A program made the position numbers and the translations under genes. The notes under the pieces are model-generated. The model made no database searches. It saw only the letters and a program-made list of their open reading frames with translations, and was not told where the DNA came from. Positions 47,703 through 60,615 of a stretch of 64,000 nucleotides of DNA are shown here, piece by piece. This DNA is from Montifringilla adamsi (lineage: Eukaryota > Chordata > Aves > Passeriformes > Passeridae). The first letter of the stretch is position 1. Every line of letters starts with the position of its first letter. The stretch lies in assembly GCA_017590115.1 (NCBI GenBank), contig JAGGNK010013558.1:17750574-17814573 (forward strand), in the 5' to 3' direction.

Positions 47703-50700
47703 GGACTTGATTCCCAAGTGCAAAATTCCTATTCTTAATCATCCACTTGAATGACTTGGAATTTTTAATAATTCTGAATACATTTAATAATGATGCGATT
47801 TCAAAATTTTGGATAGAACCACACAGATCATAGCCTGCGTGCACTTGCATTAAATTGTAAGATATTTCACAATAATATATATAATTGAATTGAGTTGTAG
47901 CTTTGTTTACTTGTTTTTACTAGTTTATCCAGAAAAGCACCTTTCCATAACAGCTGCATCAAAAAATCTGTCATTGGAAGCCATAATTTCTAGCACGGCA
48001 CAAATATTTACTGTGTCAGGCATATTTAATGGCAGCATGTAGACAAAATTATTTTAAAGGTGCCTTTAGTTTACATTACTCAATTTAATAGATACCTGTA
48101 CATGTTTTTATCTTTAAAACATTGCCCAGTCTGTGAGGTCTGTGCTATTTTTCAACTTGCTTGCTCCAGAGGGTCTCCCGCATGCCAGCAGCATGGATGG
48201 GTGCCCTAAGAAGAGAGCTAGCACCACACAAAGCCTTTTCTCACGAGTTATGGAAATTACCCAGACTTGAAATGCAGCTGGAGTGATTCCTTTCCATATT
48301 TCTATATCCTTGAGTGGATGTATTTTACTTTATCTGATGTGGTGCCTTATTCTGCTGTAAATATCTGATATCTCTGACAGGCTGTTAGCAACGTCATTCA
48401 GTGATCCAGCTCAGGACATGTTTATTATCTCCCATGATATTAAATTGCTCTGTGTGATCCTTTTGAAAAATCAGTCCTTGGCTGTCTAATTGGCTAATTT
48501 CATTCACTAATAAATCATTAGATGTAATATTTTTTGGTGCCTGTTGAAGAAGTTTAGGTGGAAATGCGTTTGGGTGGAATTTTACATTGTTATTTTGAGC
48601 TTTTGAATTGATACCATTCCAGTGCCCTCATTTAAGATACCAGTTACTGTGTTAGAAGAAAGAGGGGGATATTGCTTTTGATATCTGTGGGACAGGTAAA
48701 GACATTCCATGTAGCAAAAGGTGTGTCTCTTGTTTGGGAATTTCTGCATGCTGTATCTTTTACCTCACAGCATGCCCAGGGCTGTGGTTCTGGGACAGAG
48801 CCTGGGGTCAAGAGCCAGACATGCAGGACACTGCCAGCTGGGGCCCTGCTGTTGGAAGTGGGGCGTCCTGGCATGTGATTAAGGAGTGGGGATAGGCAAT
48901 AGTCCCTGAGGAGAAGCTGGAAGAGAAAGACAGTGTGGTGAAATGGGAATGGAGAGCTGGAGGGAAAAGGTTTTCCTGGGAACCACATCAGTTCTGGGGG
49001 TGCTGGGCTTCCCGTGCCGCCACTTTTTATATTATTCTAAGAGAGTTAAAATGCAGTGAAAGACCTTCTGTGGCCTTGTTGTGGTTTAAAGAAATGAACC
49101 CAAAAGAGATCTAAAACATCACTGGCACTTTAGTAGTTAATGGAGATTCTGAGATCATTGATCCAAAACTGATGCCTACCTTTGGGATTCCAAATGGATG
49201 GTGCTCCCATTACGGCAAGCTCAGCTGCGTGCGTTCGGCAGTGACAGATACTGATGAGATAACAAGTTTGCTGTATCGATGCTGCCTGAGAGTGCTGCCT
49301 GCTCAAACTCATTTAACACTGGGCTAAACACTGGTTTACAGAGCTGTTCCTAAGCCAGAGGTGAAGTGCTGAAAGGTTTTGGGGTTCTTTTAGGGGACGT
49401 GCCCCTTGGTGTGTTGGTGATCCTGAGCATCAGCTGCTGTAAACTCAGGCCTGCAAAATGTGGGAGGATAAGCTTGGATAACATCATCTTCCCTTTGGAG
49501 GGGAAGCACAATTCCCCTCAGGCTTAGCTACAGCAGATAAGGTTTTCCAGCCTGTGCCTTGCAGAAACCTCGAACCCAAACAAAGGTTTCATCCCTCTCC
49601 CAACAGCTCCAAGAGGCACATGTTGGCAAGGTTCTGGAGTCAGGAGAAATGTGGAACAGCTGCTGGTTTAGCTTTGGTGTTGCTGCTTTTTAATTAACTG
49701 CTGTGAGTGTGTGCCATGGGCTGGAGACTGAAATTGAAAAGCATCTTTCCAGTCATCTGAAAAAACAGCACGATGAACAGTTCTTAAGCAGTGTGTTGTG
49801 CACCTCAGCATTTCTTAGTGACTGCATCCCACATTCCAAGTTTTCTCCCACACCTTTGCACCCCTGCTTCAATACCTACAGTCAGGCAAGACTGGCTGGG
49901 GCACTGGCAAGGAGCTCTCCTATGCTTTTTTCGAGAAGGGCCCTTCAAATGTGTTTCTCTTTTCTCACTTTATTTTCTTAGATAGAAAAGCTATCCTTGG
50001 TGATTTGCTGTGATTCATTGCAGAAATGGTTTTGTAAAAGATACTGAAAGGGTCGTTGCCAGTGCAGGACTTTGAATAACATAGCTGTGTGGCTTCTTAT
50101 GAAATTGAAGATCTGATTATTAAACATAGACTGTAATAAAAATAGTTTCTGGTGTTGGCGGATGCATTTCAGTGAAGAAATGTGGCTTAAATGTCTTCAT
50201 TTAATTCCAGTGCGTTTAAAATTGATCTCATGGACCGGAAAAGAGGTTTTTTTTCCCCCCTTAACTAGGGTCTGTGAAGGAAATTAATACAGGGAAGGGA
50301 AAATAGAAATACAATACCACACTCAGTGAAACAAATGCTTATGACTGAGGGCCTCGTTCCTTTCTAGCACCACTGGAACAGCCAGCTGTATAAGGTATGT
50401 TTTATTATGGAATTAACCTTGACCTAAGGTTCAAAGAGAAAGGTTAGTTTGAAATAAATCAGTAGTATGGTCAGGTCACTTCAAAGAGTCTAAAGCTGAG
50501 CTTGAAGATTGCATGCTGTTTATGTGTATCCAGTTGGAATAGAACATATGGTAAAGATAATAGGAGTAAACTATTTATCTCTTCCACCCGCCCCCACTTT
50601 GGATTTAACGCCTTTTTGTCCTTTGCATAGATCTGCTGCAGGGGATGTTTTTATCCTGGGATGTTTATTGAAAACAGAAATGTGGAATGAAACAACCTTT

Positions 50701-51350
50701 TTAAGTCAGCTGGGTAAAGCAGTTTTGCCTTTAACGTTTTTCCAATTGCTCAGATTAAAGTAAACCATTTTGGAAGTAGTCATGAATATGGTGAATCATA
50801 TTTCTTTGTCACTTGTCTCTGTGAATTCAGACAGTCTTAGGAAAATCAAAACAAAATGTGCTCAGTTCTGAATTATTATTGTTCTGGTCTAAAAGCAGGA
50901 TCACATTTCATTGTTACATGTGAGTTACATGGATTTAAGAGCATCCCAAATACCACATAATTCATGAGACATCCCAGTAAACTGGGCATGAGTTTCCCAG
51001 TTAGCACAGGGAATGGGAACTGAGGGTGGTTAAGCAATTTATCCAAAGCCACTTGTAAACTGTAGCAAACCTCAGATTTGTCCTCATGGCTGCTTTATAT
51101 TCTAACCCTTTTTGATGGAGAGGGCCAGAATGCCACCTGGGAATTCCTGAATGACAGCCTGCTGCTTTATCCAGAAGACCAACCTGTATCTTTTGGTCCA
51201 TGTGCCCTTATTCTTTTGCTCTCTGTGCCATAAGAGAGGTACCAGGACTTGTAAGGCAGTCTGTCCACCAGTCACTTGAGTCCAGGTTCAGCTTTGTGTA
51301 GGTCACTGTATAGGGGAAGTAAAAGAACTTTTCACTTCTTCCAAACACAT
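46920..51350. other. Gene-free region upstream of PARP16
   Basis: No exon or RNA gene is recognised. It includes a pure A tract at 47664-47699 and AT-rich blocks near 48.4-48.55 kb. IGDCC3, the neighbour of PARP16 in mammals, was looked for and not seen. Confidence 0.45.
47664..47699. repeat. Homopolymer A tract, 36 bp
   Basis: Thirty-six uninterrupted A bases are flanked by AAGC on the left and GGGGGACTTG on the right. There is no obvious target-site duplication or retrocopied gene to its left, so I treat it as a simple repeat. Confidence 0.9.
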
Positions 51351-51351
51351 T

Positions 51352-51448
51352 GGAACCTGGTCTGTTGGAAGGTGTTCCTGTCCATGGCAGTGGGGTGGAA
51401 CAGAATGGTATTTAAGGTCCCTTCCAACCCAAACCATTTTTGATGGAT
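51352..51448 (+). mobile_element. CR1 LINE 3'-end fragment
   Basis: In sense orientation: GGTCTGTTGGAAGGTGTTCC, then TGTCCATGGCAGTGGGGTGG, then AAGGTCCCTTCCAACCCAAA + CCATTTTTGATGG. This is the last ~100 bp of a CR1 with a decayed terminal octamer. Confidence 0.85.
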
Positions 51449-51449
51449 G

Positions 51450-54400
51450 AAAGACAAGGCGGATGCAGTGAGGGGCTGGTAGTTGTCTTAGATGCAGAAG
51501 TTCTCCTTGTTGATTGCAGCACTGAATTGCTGCAGTGTGAGGCCAGCACTGTAGTTTTGCAGTGCTTACAGGGAATCAGTGAGAAGAGCAGTGCTGCTGT
51601 ATGCTGGGAAGCAGAGGGGATCCTCTGCTGAAATTAAAACCAGCTGCTGTGCCAAGACATGGTCACTTGGTAATAGCTTTCCTCCACAGACTGGTTTTTC
51701 CATAATGTGTTGCATGCAGTTTGCATATAGTAGCATGTTTTAAGATTTATGACTGCCTGACTTTTCCCATTAATAGGGAAATCTGATAATTGTCCATTTT
51801 AAAGTGATTGCTGAACAATAGGAAGGAGTATGCTTGTTGAAAGTGAACATAAAAGCGAGCTGGATCTATGTGAGGGTTCTGAGCCTTTGATAGATTTTCT
51901 TCTTACAGCAGTCTTTGATCTGCCACACCAGAAAATAAACTCAGTGGGAGACTGGATATGGGATATAGAGCAGTTCACCTCTAGGTCATGGACTCCAATC
52001 CAAGCCAGGTCAGGAGTGAGGCTCTGGGTCAGTTCTGGCAGGAGCTGGGGGTGGCAGCACCCCTGACGTCTGTGCTGCACCTGTGTCATGGCACAGGGTG
52101 TGTGGGGGTCTGCAGGGACACCCCTGCAGCAAAGGGGGGACCTGTTGCCTCTTCTCCACATCCCAAATGAGAGCTTTGCAGCTTTGCTAAAGAGATAAAT
52201 GATATGGGGATACTCAGGGCAGTGCAAGGGCTCCATCAGGATTTGGCTCTCAGGAACATTCTTGCTGGAGAAAGCTGAGTGCTCTGGCATGGGTTGTGTG
52301 CAGGTTGTGCCCAGTCTTCAACACCAGTCTCTGTGTTCTCTATCTCCTAAAAACAAAACAAAACAAAACAAAAAAAACCCCCAACAGCTGTGCCTGGTAA
52401 TTGTCAGTTAATCTAAACAAAAGGGAAGTCTGCAAAGTGGTCATTTCAGCCTTGTAGTAAGAGACCTGTCCATATGCGGCAGTTGTCCTGGAGGCAGCAA
52501 CATCTCCTTGCAAATAAAGGGCTGTTTCCTGAGAAATATTTGAGCCCTATATCTCCCCACCTTTGGAGGGCTGATTTCAAAGGAAGAGTTGTGCAGCTTT
52601 GTTTTGGAAGTAACAGGATGCAAGTTACTCCATGTAGGAAGCACAGTGTTTGTAATAGGCCATAAATAAACTGATAAAGTGGACTAGTGTAAGGTTTTGT
52701 GGCTATGGAATGTGAATTTCTGGCTATGAACCGTGATCTAAGCTGAGAAGGAACATGGGCAAGTTTAAAGATTAAAACTGAAATACCAGGATTTCTCACT
52801 GTTGAGGAAGTCACTTGAATTTCTTTCTGATGGTTCCAAAAAGAGCAGAAACAGGGATTTTATTGCACTTCAACTGTGTCAGATGTGGGGAGCTGTTTCT
52901 GTTTTATCTCGTGTGAGAGACAGCTGCCAAGATTTATCTTTACTGGAAGGGAAACAAAAGTGAGAAAGGTCTGGAATCTTGTGTAGCTCTGGCCAGAATC
53001 ATGTTATCTGAAATAACTGGTTATCTGAAGTTTGGGCAAACCTCACTCTGCTCAAGAGTCTCAACATGGGACTAGAGCTGTACGGATAAATAGCAAGACC
53101 CAGGCTGTCTGCAAGGGGACTGGACCCTGAAGCTCTGGTCCAAATTCTCTGTGTGAACAGTACATAAGGAGCTGCCAGAGTGATCTGACTTCTGCTGAGT
53201 TCCAAAATATCCAGCCTGGGGCACAGTGATGCTTGTTCTTAAGCTTCTGTGACTCTCACCTCCATGGCGTTGGAGAGGATAAAGCAGCATTTAAAGGCAA
53301 ATTTTGCCTGGAGAGGTCCAGCTTTCCCCTTTGTCTGAGCATCCCATCTGCTGCATTGCTCTTTTTTGAGCCCAAGGATGCCTCTTCTCAGTGAAAACAG
53401 CCAAGGAGGGGCTTGGTGTAAGAGGTGTGTGTTGTGTCTGCTTTAGCTCCTGTCCCAGGGAGAGGCCCTGTGCTGGATTCCTGTTGCCGGCTGATGGCAG
53501 CAGCGGATCTGCACAGAGCAGCTCTGCCTCCTCACCTGCCTCTGCCCTGACCGCATTTCCCCAAACACTGCAATTTCGGGTTATTCCCGCTGCCCTGCTG
53601 CAGACTAGCCATTGCTTCTGATCAAGCATGTCATACACAGGAGAGTGGCGTGGAAATAATTCTGCTGCTTGGAAGGGGGAAAAGTGTCAGAAACTTTCTT
53701 TGTCTGCACACCCACCTGCTGATGTGTCCCTTCATGCACAGAACTAGTGAATCATCTCCAAAAATATATGTCCAGGAATGCGTTGTTCCTTTTCTAAAGA
53801 CAGAACTGATATTTCAGAGCTAGGAGACAACGGGACAGTTCCCTCTCCCTTGGAGGGACTGTGGGGTTTGCCTCACAGCTACCCTGCTTTTCCCTGGGAT
53901 GTATCAATGCATGGCATTACACTGAAAGGGAAACATTCCCTGCTTGCCTTCTTAAACACAAACAATGATTTTAGGGGAAGAAAGGGGACAATACGCTATT
54001 GTTACGTGTTCCCTACCTCAGCCTCACACTGAAATATTTAAGGTCCCCCATGAATAATGCAGCCTCAGCCCCAAGCCTGTTTTGCACTTCACACTAAGCG
54101 GGCCCATAAAACACCGGGATTGCTCCCGGCATACATTATGCTGTATAGAACATCTCCTACTGAGCAAAGCTTTGTCTTCACCGCCACAAAGGCTGTTGGG
54201 ATTTTTTCCCCTGTCTCCAAGAGAGATAACGAGCACAAGAGCTCTTGTTTTAAAATGTAAGTGGGAACAAGTCACCTGTGGTGTTTTACCTGCTGCTAAC
54301 TAGCTGTGGTCCACACTGCATCTCCTGCTTATGCTGATTCCATGTCATTCCCTTTTAGTCCAGTGGCTTATAGCAGGACAGCTATACAACACTTAATCTG

Positions 54401-55160
54401 TGGAAAAATATATCATATTTAGTTGTCAGGCAGGAGACAAAATGATACATTGGGTGTTAGGATTGCTCCATAACCCAAACGAGGAATTCTTTCATTCTTG
54501 ACTGGGATACCTAAAATGCAACAAGGAGCAGGAGCAGCATGTTGTAATGGCTTGAGGTTCATAACACACTCTGTCACATCCAGCATGTCCCTTCCCAGGC
54601 CCTTGTAAAGTTCAAGAGAGGTTTTTGTAGCGTTTTAATGATGCTGTTATTGAGAACAGGATGCTTTTGGTGTCTGGTTGAGTCACTTCCAGCCACACTG
54701 TGCGAAGGAAGACTGAGACAAGAGGAAAAAAAATGTGTGGCCCCAACCTCTTCCAATGAAGATACCTTTGCACTCACCCTAAACTACAAAGGTGAGGCTC
54801 TTGATGAATTTTAGATTAAAAGAAGTATTATGTCTCCCTGGACATCTGGTTTGTCATCAATAATGACATTAGGATCTGTCACATAGGAATTGCCATCTGT
54901 GATCTGGTCAGAGGCCTTTCAAAGGGAAGGAAATGGGAGGATGGAAATCAAGGAATGCTTTGGTGCAGGGAAGAGTCACTTAGAAGACCCAGAGGTGACC
55001 ATGCCCTTCATTCAGCTCAGCAAATCATACCATTCCTCCATCAGCTCTAGGGCAAAGGTATAAAAATCTTGGGGTTTTAGAAAAATCTCGGGAAGTGTTT
55101 GCTGAAGGGACGAGATGAAGCAGGAAAAGGTAGGATTATATACAAGGTGGTTTTAAGAAA
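51450..55160. other. Intergenic, nothing recognised
   Basis: No exon chain, RNA gene or CR1 end is recognised here apart from the microsatellite at 52349-52377. Open frames on both strands (for example 51799-52290 on the minus strand) show no family motif. Confidence 0.45.
52349..52377 (+). repeat. (AAAAC)n microsatellite
   Basis: Four to five AAAAC units end in a run of A followed by CCCCC. It is a simple sequence repeat only. Confidence 0.9.
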
Positions 55161-55165
55161 AAAGG

Positions 55166-55450
55166 ACCATAGAATCATAGAATGGTTTGGGCTGGAAGGG
55201 ACCTTAATGATCACCTAATTCCAGCTCCCCTGCCGTGGGCAGGGACATTTCTCTCTAGAACAGATTGCTCAGAGCTCCCTCCAGCTTGCCTTAAACACTT
55301 CCAGGAAACTGTGTCCCATCCACAACTTCCCTGGGCAGTCTATGCTGGTGCCTTCCCACTCTCACAGGGTAAAATTTCTTTCTAGTATCTAATCTAAGCC
55401 AACTCTTACCGAGTGCAAAGGTTCATCCAGAGGTTTTCCAGCCGCTTTCT
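55166..55450 (-). mobile_element. CR1 LINE 3' fragment
   Basis: Starts with ATAGAATCATAGAATGG, the reverse complement of intact CR1 terminal octamers, followed by TTTGGGCTGGAAGGGACCTT and the CCCTGCCGTGGGCAGGGACA and CACAACTTCCCTGGGCAG blocks. It is one of the better preserved CR1 tails in the window. Confidence 0.9.
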
Positions 55451-55459
55451 TGCATTGTG

Positions 55460-58400
55460 TGGGTTACACCATCTTCTAAATTGCTCCCATACCAGTGCTG
55501 TTTGGAAAGGTGAACATCTCTGGAAACCCACCTATTGCCAGCAATAATATTAAACCTCCCCAGGGAGGTGATGCTGTTTTTCACATATTTTGTTTATCTC
55601 TTTATTAGCCAGGTATGAACTTTCCCCATTGGTACCTACGATTAATCAGATAATCAGCCTATCAGCTGTTTATATAGAGGTAAATCCCTATCCTGTATTT
55701 TGGCCATCAATCCCCATTAGTTTCTCTATATGGGTGATTGAATAGTCCATTGCCTGTACTAATAAGCACCCATTAGTTGTCCCACAAAGCTTTAGCTTTA
55801 TTAGGAACAATTCATGTCAGTCTAGGCCAGAAGAAAGGCTTTTATCTGGATTGTTCTGATTGCATTACTTAAAAGGTGGCTTTTGAGCACCTGGAAGGTT
55901 AGAGGGGTGCTGCATCCAACAGGGATGCTTTTGTTGGAGAAATACAGATGATACAGCTGTGAGCAAGATGAGGATTTGCTGCAGGGGCACACAAAATGCA
56001 TTTAAATCTGCAGAAATAACTCTTTGGTTTGCCCTGTTTGGGTCAGTCTAAAAAGAGTCTCCAAGATCTCAAAGTAAATGTTTCCAACACCTGTCTGGCT
56101 TAGGGCTTTGGGATGCCAGTTCATCTCAGGAGCTGCCATTGGTGTTTCTCTTCCTTTTTCATTCTCCCTCTTCATTCCTCATGCCAGCAGCCCAGAAATT
56201 TTCCTTTTTGCAGCATTTCAGGCTGCAGTAAGCTGGTTACAAGCAATTTGGCTTGGTGCTCTGCAGAAAAAAAGTGTGGAAGGCAGGAGGAATTGCTGCA
56301 AATCGCTATTCAGCTGCTCTTCATCACACTGGCTCTGGCTTCCATCTACCCGACAGCCCTGCTAAAAGGATAATAATGCTTTAAAAATTAGAGTCAGCCG
56401 AGCAACTACTTCATAAATTCATGGCCTTGCCCTGATCCTTTCCAGAAGTTTTTCTTTCAGATTGAGTCCATGTCAGACCTTGGATTTCTTCCCTTTGGAA
56501 ATGCTGCTGCTTTTCTACTTTGGGAGTGCTCTCTGGGTCACCCAGCTATGCAAAGGGGGTTACTAATTATCTCTCATTACCTCAACAGAAACAAGCCTCA
56601 TTTCAGGATAATCTTGTGCTCTCTCCTTCAGAGAATACAGGATAATCTCTCAGTGATGTTGTCTCATTGTGGGATTTTGTTCTTGATAGATAAACCAGTC
56701 CTGAAATCCTATTAAGAGATATTTTGCCTCCCCTTAAAACAGACAAACTCTCAGATGAGACAAACTTCTGTGGAATGTGGAAGAGACCTTTGGCTTTGCC
56801 TACCTGATGGGAAACAGCTCTGGTTTGCAGCAGCTGTTCCCATCTGTACTGCTTCTGAAAGCAGGTCGAAAACAGCCCTGGCTTTTATGTGGGACTGATG
56901 GCTCTTCTCAGCTGCTCAAATCCACCTCACACTACCAGCAGAAAACCACAGCAAATGGGCTGGGGGCTGGCTCGAGATGTGGTGGGAAGGGAGCACTGCT
57001 TGAATGGGTGGTACTGCATCTTTTCAATCCACATCATGTCCTACCAGGTGGCAAAGGATGAACAGTCCCGTTGGCTCTTCCACCTACTCCAAAGGTATGG
57101 AGTGCTAGAGAATGTGGATAGGAGAGGTCCCACCATTGCCAGATGGAGGCGAGACTCAGCGTTATTGTTCTGCTTCATAATTTGAAACTCAGCAGGAAGA
57201 GTGCCTGACTGGCAGCTTCCAGGGGTTCAGCCTGGTCCCCTAAGGAAGGCAACCTCTTTGTGTGTTCTCCCAAATTAACTCTGACCTCAGTCTCTCACTT
57301 TACCTGCTTGAAGACAGGGATGAGATTGCCAATCATGAAGATATTAAAAGGCTCTGCAAACATTGAATCCCTTCAAATTTAGGGTCTTTATGTCATAAAG
57401 GAAGTTTGGACAATAAAAGAAAACCATGTCCATCAGTTGTGAGAGAAGTTTGGAATTGTCTTTTGAAAGGAAATTTTATTTCATTAAAAAATTGAGTGAG
57501 GTGTAAAAATGAAATCTCTTATTTTACAAATCTGACAACTCCAGCAAAGTCAAGTTGCTTCTCAAGGGATGCTGATGGGAAGGGAGAACCTACCCAAGTC
57601 TGGGCTATATAAAAATGGAAAGAATACAGCTGATGTTGTGTTAGATTTGTTTGATTTTCTTTAATTTGTTCGCAGCTGTTCAGCTATGGAGGACTCAAGT
57701 CCTACTCTATGTCTATAGGTTTTGTTGTGCATAGGATCAGTGTCTCCCTGTAGCTGTCTTTGTGAGTGAAAGTAATGGTAGTGATCTGTTCTCTTGGGTT
57801 CTTCTTAGCATTTTGCTTTTGGTCTTCTCTGAGCTTTGAGAGTCAGGGAGCTGCTTCATCTGTGAGCCAGGAAGCACACTCCTCCTTTTGGGATGTACAA
57901 GAGGGGATCACCACACTTCTCCATTTCTGGGGGGAAATTGCATGAATCGGGTTATGGCTTTTTTTTTTTTGAAAACATGAATATATGAGATATATGAATA
58001 TATCTCATGTGATAAGAACCATTCCCTTTCAGTGGTGTGTTTCCATGTTCCCCCAGTTCTACACTGCCCAACCCTTTCTAGTGCTCTTTCTCTTGTTCCC
58101 TTTCTCTTGGTGCAAGCAATAAATTTAATCGTGGAGATAATTCTGATGGAGCTGCAGCAGGGTCTAGGTCTGGCACATCTCCACATAAAGAGAGGCTCTC
58201 TCCTCCTCCCTGCAGAAGCTTCTGGGCCTGTAATCTGTCTCCTGTGCCGCATCCTCGCCCGAGGACTGGCAAGCCTGAGCCCAATCTTCAAAAATAAATC
58301 CATCACAGCAGCAGGGAGCGGATGAAGCCTCTGCAGATATAAAGGTCAAACGATAAAGGCCATGTTAAAATATGCTCATAGGAAATGGCAGCTTATAAGT

Positions 58401-60495
58401 ACTCTGTGATCTAATTACTTATGTCAGGCAGATAAGCCTGGACAGCAATTATTTTTAACCTAAATCACGCAAACAACTACTGTAGGAGCTTTGCCAGTTC
58501 TCAGCGTTTCTTTCAATTATTTTTGGGGCAAAACATGAAACTCTGGAGGACAAACAGCTGTCTTAAAGGATTGTTTTTCAGTTCTGTGAAGGAGAAGCTG
58601 CTTTAGTTATCTATGGTTATCTTTCTTTTCCTCTTCTGAGAAAAATAAACCCTACATGTTGTATGTAGTTCGTGGGCAGCCCTGGTTTGCAGTGCATGTG
58701 GAGTGGGACTGGGGTTTATTTTCCTGCTGGCATGGCTGGATATGGGCGGAGGGGAAAGCTGTAGCTGAAGACAGTTCTTCACACAGGAGGATGTCAGCTC
58801 CTGGGATCTGCTGGGTTAGTGAGATGAACAGTGATTTGGAGAAGGAGGGAGTTGCTCCTTACACTGCCACAGGTAATGGCCTTAGGGATTGAGCAAAGGA
58901 CTGCACCCGAGAAAGGAGCCACACAGGAGTACATCAACTCTTGGTCTCTGTGAAGAATGGAGGTCCCAGCTTGTGACTCCATCTTAGTTCTACACAGAGG
59001 TGCTGGGAATTGGCCCTAAGCCCAGAGCAAGAGCACAGGATGGGAACCACGTTGCCCTTTTGCAGGCAGCTTCTGCTCAAGCCTGGCGTTCAAGCCTGGC
59101 ACACAAAATCCAGGTCTGCTTGGTCCAGCATCATCTTTCAGCATCTGCATGACTTAAAATTTTCCTTCGTGGTTCTGGAGAAGCTTTTTAGCCTAAAACA
59201 TTTCTCTGTGCCTTACAGGGAGATTTGGGGACCATGTGTCATCTTACATGATGCTTGAGTCTTGGCTCTTTGACCTGTGCCTGAGGGAGCTGCCCCTGTT
59301 CTCTCAAGGTCGTTTGAATATCAGCAGAGACGTTCATCATCCTGGAGCCTCAAGGAAGGTATTGATCACCTATGATGAATTGGCACATGTGCTGTGCAGG
59401 AGGAATGATTAGTTAATGGATGAAAGATGTGAGAGCTCATGCTTTCATCCAAGTCACTGCTTCTTTCTCCTTCTTTACACAGGGGTCCTCCTGCCCCAGT
59501 GTGGGAGATTCAGAGGGGAGAGACACAGAGAGCCAGTGGATGTTGGTGGCACCTTCTCCTGGGACCACAGTCTGATTGTTCCTACCTACTTTTACTTTCC
59601 AACTTGACCTGACTGGCCATCCCTGTGCAGTGGGTTTGCAGCAATGCTCCAGCCATAAATGGTCCATGGGGAACCCAAGAGACATGGGTGAGTGCCTGAG
59701 GCACCAGTGCATAGTGGGACCATTTTGGAGTTTTGTAGCTTTGGAGTGAGGAAGAGGAGATGCTGTGTGCCTCTCAGTCATGCTGCTCTCCCAGCCTGAG
59801 GAATTACTGCAAATGGTGATTTATTAAATCTTTGTAAACCAGCATGATATTGCATGTCCCCACTGAGAATTCTTCTGCACAAGGTGTTATTACAAAAGAC
59901 TGTTTCTGATTGATTTTTTTCATCCCTGATTTTTTTCCTATATGAATGTTTTGGAAGAAAAGCATATTATTCCAAACGTGATTAAGTCATTTGGAAGAGG
60001 ATTATGGTGTTTTGGAATAACACCCTCTTATTCCAGAATGAGATCAGTCACACGGGGAGTTAATCGGAAACAGCTATTTTGCTCCTCTAGGGAGCCTCCA
60101 CCAGCATGACAAACAGTCATAGCTGCTCCTACCCCTGCTGCCCACTGGTGCCTTGGTCCAGGTGGGTCTAAGGCCAGATGGTACATTATGGCTCAATAAT
60201 TTAGAGATATAATTTAATTGCTTCTAGCCTTGACTCTGAGATTTCTGTAGTAGTGAAAACTCGGAGTCCTCCACAGAAGTTACAACAAATTTAAGCATTT
60301 TGTGACTGAAAATCAAGATGATGCATAAAGGAGGTGTCGTCTTCAGGAGACATTTGCTTCCCCAAGAGCCTCTGCATTTATTTCAGTAAGTGCTTGACTG
60401 AGCTGCACCAGAGGCAGCTGCATTCACCCCTCTGCATCGCTCTTCTGTCAGCTGTGGTGAGCATCCCTTGGCCATTGTCATGAAGACATTGGTGT
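55460..60495. other. Intergenic, possible regulatory DNA
   Basis: No gene is recognised. AT-rich blocks with repeated ATTAG/TAATC motifs lie at about 55.6-55.8 kb and 58.35-58.5 kb. A perfect AT-rich hairpin is at 57985-58008, and alternating TTATTCC/GGAATAA copies are at 59967-60034. Confidence 0.4.
57985..58008. repeat. Perfect 10-bp inverted repeat, AT-rich hairpin
   Basis: ATGAGATATA and TATATCTCAT are exact reverse complements separated by the four bases TGAA. No gene is nearby. Confidence 0.9.
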
Positions 60496-60499
60496 GACC

Positions 60500-60615
60500 C
60501 ATGGTCTAGAGCAGCCCAGTCTAGTGGGAGATGTTCCTGCCCATGGCAGATGATTGGAACCAGCTCATCTTTAGGTCCCTCCCAACCCAAACCATTCTAG
60601 GATTCTACGATGCTG
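60500..60615 (+). mobile_element. CR1 LINE 3'-end fragment
   Basis: In sense orientation: CAGTCTAGTGGGAGATGTTC, CTGCCCATGGCAGATGATTG, GGTCCCTCCCAACCCAAACC, ending ATTCTAGGATTCTACGATGC, a recognisable CR1 terminal octamer array. Confidence 0.9.

Noticed and set aside
47600..47850. Processed retrocopy ending in the 36-base A tract
   Set aside because: No recognisable gene sequence lies to the left, and no target-site duplication flanks the tract. The minus-strand frame through it only encodes poly-phenylalanine.
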